DNA from: Crocinitomicaceae bacterium | GTDB lineage: Bacteria > Bacteroidota > Bacteroidia > Flavobacteriales_D > Crocinitomicaceae | Direction: 5' to 3' | NCBI GenBank assembly: GCA_002709305.1 | Contig: PAQM01000028.1 | Span: 1 to 64,000 of the forward strand | DNA length: 64,000 nt | Shown: one piece after another, positions 60,693 through 64,000 of the stretch | How the letters are laid out: each line of letters starts with the position of its first letter | Position numbering within the stretch: the stretch's first letter is position 1 | Program-made: the position numbers and the translations under genes | The notes under the pieces: generated by a model | What the model saw: only the letters and a program-made list of their open reading frames with translations | What the model was told of the DNA's origin: nothing | The model's database searches: none

Positions 60693-61013
60693 CTATTTTG
60701 AATTTACTTTTTCCTTCTTCATTATAGCATATGCTATAATAATATATCCAATAACTAATAGGATCGGAGAAATTGTAATTCTTCTATGGCTAAACAATTC
60801 ACTAGCATCAAATTGATTTGGGTCATCCGAACCACCACCAATCATCAAAATAAAACCAAGAATATTAATAGCAAGTCCAAAAAGTAAGATTTTATAATTT
60901 TTTTTACTAAATGAGAATAATTTTTCTTCATTAAACTCGCCTAATGAAGTTGATTTTTTTTTGCTGGGTTTGTTAATTGAACTCATTTTTATTTTTTTAT
61001 TACCGAAATACAA
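60693..61013 (-). CDS. DUF3098 family protein
   Basis: FSKKNYKILLFGLAINILGFILMIGGGSDDPNQFDASELFSHRRITISPILLVIGY. Confidence 0.9.
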   Translation of the reverse strand: MYFGNKKIKMSSINKPSKKKSTSLGEFNEEKLFSFSKKNYKILLFGLAINILGFILMIGGGSDDPNQFDASELFSHRRITISPILLVIGYIIIAYAIMKKEKVNSK

Positions 61014-61022
61014 ATACCAAAA

Positions 61023-61910
61023 TTAATACAAATCATTTAACTTCATTCGTAAATATTTATTAAGAGCGAAGAAAGTAGAAATATAAGTTATAAAAATACC
61101 TATGAATATAAGAGAACCCAAAAGTGTTAGAAATGCATTTATAGAATAACTAATTTCAATTGAATCAAAAACATTATTTAACGCATAAAACAAACCAAAA
61201 AGCAAGGCTAGAGATATTATGCCACTAACAAAGCCTATAAGAATAGATTTTAATAAAAACGGTCTTCTTATATAAGAAGATGTTGCTCCAACAAGCTGCA
61301 TCGTTTTAATCGAAAATCGTTTTGAATATAACGCTAACCGTATTGTATTATTAATCATTGCCACAGCAATAAGAATGAGAAGAATAGCAACTGCTCCAAA
61401 CAAATAAACAAACTGTTTAAATCCAAGGTTTACTGACTCTACACTAGCCTTATCATAACTTACTTCTTCTATACTATCTTGGTACTCTGAAAAAAGATCT
61501 CTTTTTATTTTATCCATTCCTTCTAGTGTCGCATACTCTTCAATAGGGTTAAATCCAATTGTTGGTGGTAATGGATTAGTACCCTCAAAAATTTCTAAAA
61601 TATTATCTGTGTTTTGATCCTGACCAGTAAACTCTTCAATAGCTCTTTCAGGAGACACATAAAAAACTTTACGAAATTGGCTCCAAGTCTTTAACTCCTG
61701 TTCAACTTGCTTAATATCAGCGGAATTCATTTCTGATTTAAAAAACAAGTCTCCTTGTAAATTTTCCTTAGCTTGTTTTTGAATATTCTCCAAACCAAAA
61801 ATTGCCCCTAATACGATCCCTATCATGAACAAAACAAGTGATATTCCAACAATTGTAGAAATATAACTTGATGTTACTCCAAATTGATTGTTTTTTTTAT
61901 TTGCTGCCAT
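61023..61910 (-). CDS. ftsX: Cell division protein FtsX-like permease
   Basis: ISTIVGISLVLFMIGIVLGAI; KVFYVSPERAIEEF; IKTMQLVGATSSYIRRPFLLKSI. Confidence 0.93.
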   Translation of the reverse strand: MAANKKNNQFGVTSSYISTIVGISLVLFMIGIVLGAIFGLENIQKQAKENLQGDLFFKSEMNSADIKQVEQELKTWSQFRKVFYVSPERAIEEFTGQDQNTDNILEIFEGTNPLPPTIGFNPIEEYATLEGMDKIKRDLFSEYQDSIEEVSYDKASVESVNLGFKQFVYLFGAVAILLILIAVAMINNTIRLALYSKRFSIKTMQLVGATSSYIRRPFLLKSILIGFVSGIISLALLFGLFYALNNVFDSIEISYSINAFLTLLGSLIFIGIFITYISTFFALNKYLRMKLNDLY

Positions 61911-62111
61911 TTTATGAAAGTAAAAAAATCAAAGTTACTTAACTTAAAGTGTAATAAATAGTTTTTAATGTCAACTTGTGAATACATAAAATTTAATCTA
62001 CATAGACAGTAAGTTAAAGAGCTAAATCTATAATAACATTAAAGTTATTTTCTACTATATTTACACCTAACCAAAAATTATTTTTTATTATAAAGTTTGA
62101 AAAAAGACAGT

Positions 62112-63794
62112 ATGCACAAAAATCAATTATCAGACATTGAAATATCTCAAAAAGCTAAAATACATCCGATTAGAGAAATAGGAGAAAAATTATCCATACA
62201 AGAAGACTCGTTAGAATTATATGGGAAATATAAGGCTAAACTTCCATTAAGCTTAATAAACGAATTAGAAATTAAAAAAAATCATTTGATTTTAGTGACT
62301 GCAATGACACCTACTCCATCAGGAGAAGGAAAAACAACAACATCAATAGGCCTTACTGAGGGATTAAATAAAATTGGAAAGAAAACAACTGTTGTTCTAC
62401 GTGAACCTTCTTTAGGTCCTGTTTTTGGCATAAAAGGAGGTGCTGCCGGTGGAGGGTTTTCTCAGGTAATCCCAATGGAAGATATTAATCTTCATTTTAC
62501 TGGAGATTTTTCAGCTATTGAAAAAGCAAATAATTTACTCTCCGCATTAATAGATAATAATCTTCAGTCAAAAATAGATAATCTTAATATTGATCCAAGA
62601 ACGATATCATGGAAACGTGTTATGGATATGAACGATAGAGCACTTAGAGATATTATTATTGGATTAGGTGGTACTGGAAATGGAATACCACGACAAGATA
62701 GTTTTAACATCACACCAGCGTCTGAAATAATGGCCATTCTTTGTATGGCAGAAAATTTTGAAGATCTCAAAATACGTCTAGGAAAAATTTACATAGGGCT
62801 GACATTTGATAAAAAACCAATCTATGCTAGTGATTTAAAAGCAGAAAACGCAATGGCAATTTTATTAAAAGATGCTATTAAACCGAATCTAGTTCAAACA
62901 ATGGAAGGAAATCCTGCTATTATTCATGGAGGGCCTTTTGCCAATATTGCGCAAGGTACAAACTCTATTTTAGCTACCAAAATAGCACTATCGTTATCAA
63001 AATATGTAGTTACAGAAGCTGGATTTGGAGCTGATTTAGGCGCTGAAAAGTTTTTAAATATAAAATGTGTGTCAAGTAAATTAAAACCAGATGCTGTTGT
63101 TTTAGTGGCTACAATTAGAGCCTTAAGGCATCATGGAGGAGCATTAAAAGAAGACTACAACAAGCCAAATATAGATTTTACAGCTAACGGTTTTGAAAAT
63201 CTAGAAAAACATATAGAGAATATTAAAAAATTCAACCTATCACCAATTGTAGCGATTAATGCTTTTCCAAATGACTCTGAAGAAGAAATAAAATTAATTC
63301 AATCTAAATGTGATAAAATTGGTGTTAAAGCTATTGTTGCTAATGGTTGGGCAAAAGGAGGAAATGGAATGATTGATCTAGCAGAAAGTGTTGTTTCTGA
63401 AATCAACTCTAAAAAAAGTGAATTTACTCAACTATATCAATGGGAATCACAAGTAAAGGACAAAATTGAAAAAATTGCAGTTGAAATTTATGGTGCTGAA
63501 GGTGTTGACTATTCAAAAAAAGCACTAGCTGAATTAGACAGAATTAATAGTCTTGGATTGAGTAGCTTACCTATTTGTATGGCAAAAACACAAAAATCAT
63601 TTTCAGATAACGATAAATTATTTGGTAGGCCTTCAGATTTTAGAATAACTGTTCGTGAATTTGAATTCGCTTCTGGTGCTGGATTTATTATCCCAATCTT
63701 AGGGAAAATGATGAGAATGCCTGGTCTACCATCTAAGCCTGCCTCTGAAAAAATGGAAATAGATAATAATGGTCAAATTTCAGGATTATCTTAA
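62112..63794 (+). CDS. fhs: Formate-tetrahydrofolate ligase
   Basis: VTAMTPTPSGEGKTTTSIGLTEGL, REPSLGPVFGIKGGAAGGG, EAGFGADLGAEKF. ATG at 62112 preferred to the TTG at 62097. Confidence 0.96.
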   Translation: MHKNQLSDIEISQKAKIHPIREIGEKLSIQEDSLELYGKYKAKLPLSLINELEIKKNHLILVTAMTPTPSGEGKTTTSIGLTEGLNKIGKKTTVVLREPSLGPVFGIKGGAAGGGFSQVIPMEDINLHFTGDFSAIEKANNLLSALIDNNLQSKIDNLNIDPRTISWKRVMDMNDRALRDIIIGLGGTGNGIPRQDSFNITPASEIMAILCMAENFEDLKIRLGKIYIGLTFDKKPIYASDLKAENAMAILLKDAIKPNLVQTMEGNPAIIHGGPFANIAQGTNSILATKIALSLSKYVVTEAGFGADLGAEKFLNIKCVSSKLKPDAVVLVATIRALRHHGGALKEDYNKPNIDFTANGFENLEKHIENIKKFNLSPIVAINAFPNDSEEEIKLIQSKCDKIGVKAIVANGWAKGGNGMIDLAESVVSEINSKKSEFTQLYQWESQVKDKIEKIAVEIYGAEGVDYSKKALAELDRINSLGLSSLPICMAKTQKSFSDNDKLFGRPSDFRITVREFEFASGAGFIIPILGKMMRMPGLPSKPASEKMEIDNNGQISGLS

Positions 63795-63834
63795 TCCTAA
63801 ATTATAGCTGTTTTATTTAACAAATCTTTTCAAA

Positions 63835-64000
63835 ATGGTATCAATCATTATGCCCGTTAATAATTCAGCTATTTACTTATCTGAATGCATCGATTCAATT
63901 ATCAACCAATCTTATAAAGATTGGGAAATTATCGCTGTGAATAATGGTTCTAAGGATAATTCGTTAGAAATATTAAAAAAATTTGAATTAAAAGATAGAA
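63835..64000 (+). CDS. Glycosyltransferase family 2, truncated by window end
   Basis: MVSIIMPVNNSAIYLSECIDSIINQSYKDWEIIAVNNGSKDNSLEIL. Confidence 0.92.
   Translation, partial: MVSIIMPVNNSAIYLSECIDSIINQSYKDWEIIAVNNGSKDNSLEILKKFELKDR

Noticed and set aside
1-64000. CRISPR array or cas genes
   Set aside because: No regularly spaced direct repeats with unique spacers and no Cas-like proteins; the phased A/T tracts have ~10-bp spacing and are not CRISPR-like.
1-64000. Intact transposase, prophage or retron/RT
   Set aside because: No DDE, tyrosine/serine recombinase, phage structural or RT motifs found in the translations.

Overview
AT-rich chromosomal window from a member of the Bacteroidota, probably Flavobacteriales-like. 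Evidence for this is the T9SS sorting tails, SprB-type repeats, TAnnTTTG promoters and the Bacteroidota-style gene orders era-der, ftsX-DUF3098-uppP-truB-queA and coxIII-SCO-DUF420. Most of 11.7-64 kb is housekeeping: lemA/htpX, era/der, EPS genes, dut, lysS, rpoN, asnS, pth, TolQ/ExbD, one tRNA-Ser(GGA), ansA, tatD, galE, a cytochrome oxidase cluster, queA, truB, uppP, ftsX, fhs. The first ~7 kb is accessory. It holds a truncated C5 DNA methyltransferase, small unknown ORFs, a secreted vWA protein, a secreted CHAP/NlpC-like protein, a MORN/Lcl/LamG operon and a giant S8 peptidase. The most unusual signals are non-coding: three arrays of alternating A5-7/T5-7 tracts spaced ~10.3 bp (one helical turn) around the accessory genes, a 22-bp perfect palindrome upstream of the methyltransferase locus, and a 116-bp GC-richer, potentially structured element with 8-bp terminal inverted repeats at 3482-3597. 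Coding oddities are a GGN-repeat lipoprotein with two 9-bp arrays using different codons, large soluble insertions in two adjacent oxidase subunit III-like proteins, and a canonical EF-hand loop in a predicted outer-membrane protein. All family assignments are by eye; no database search was run.
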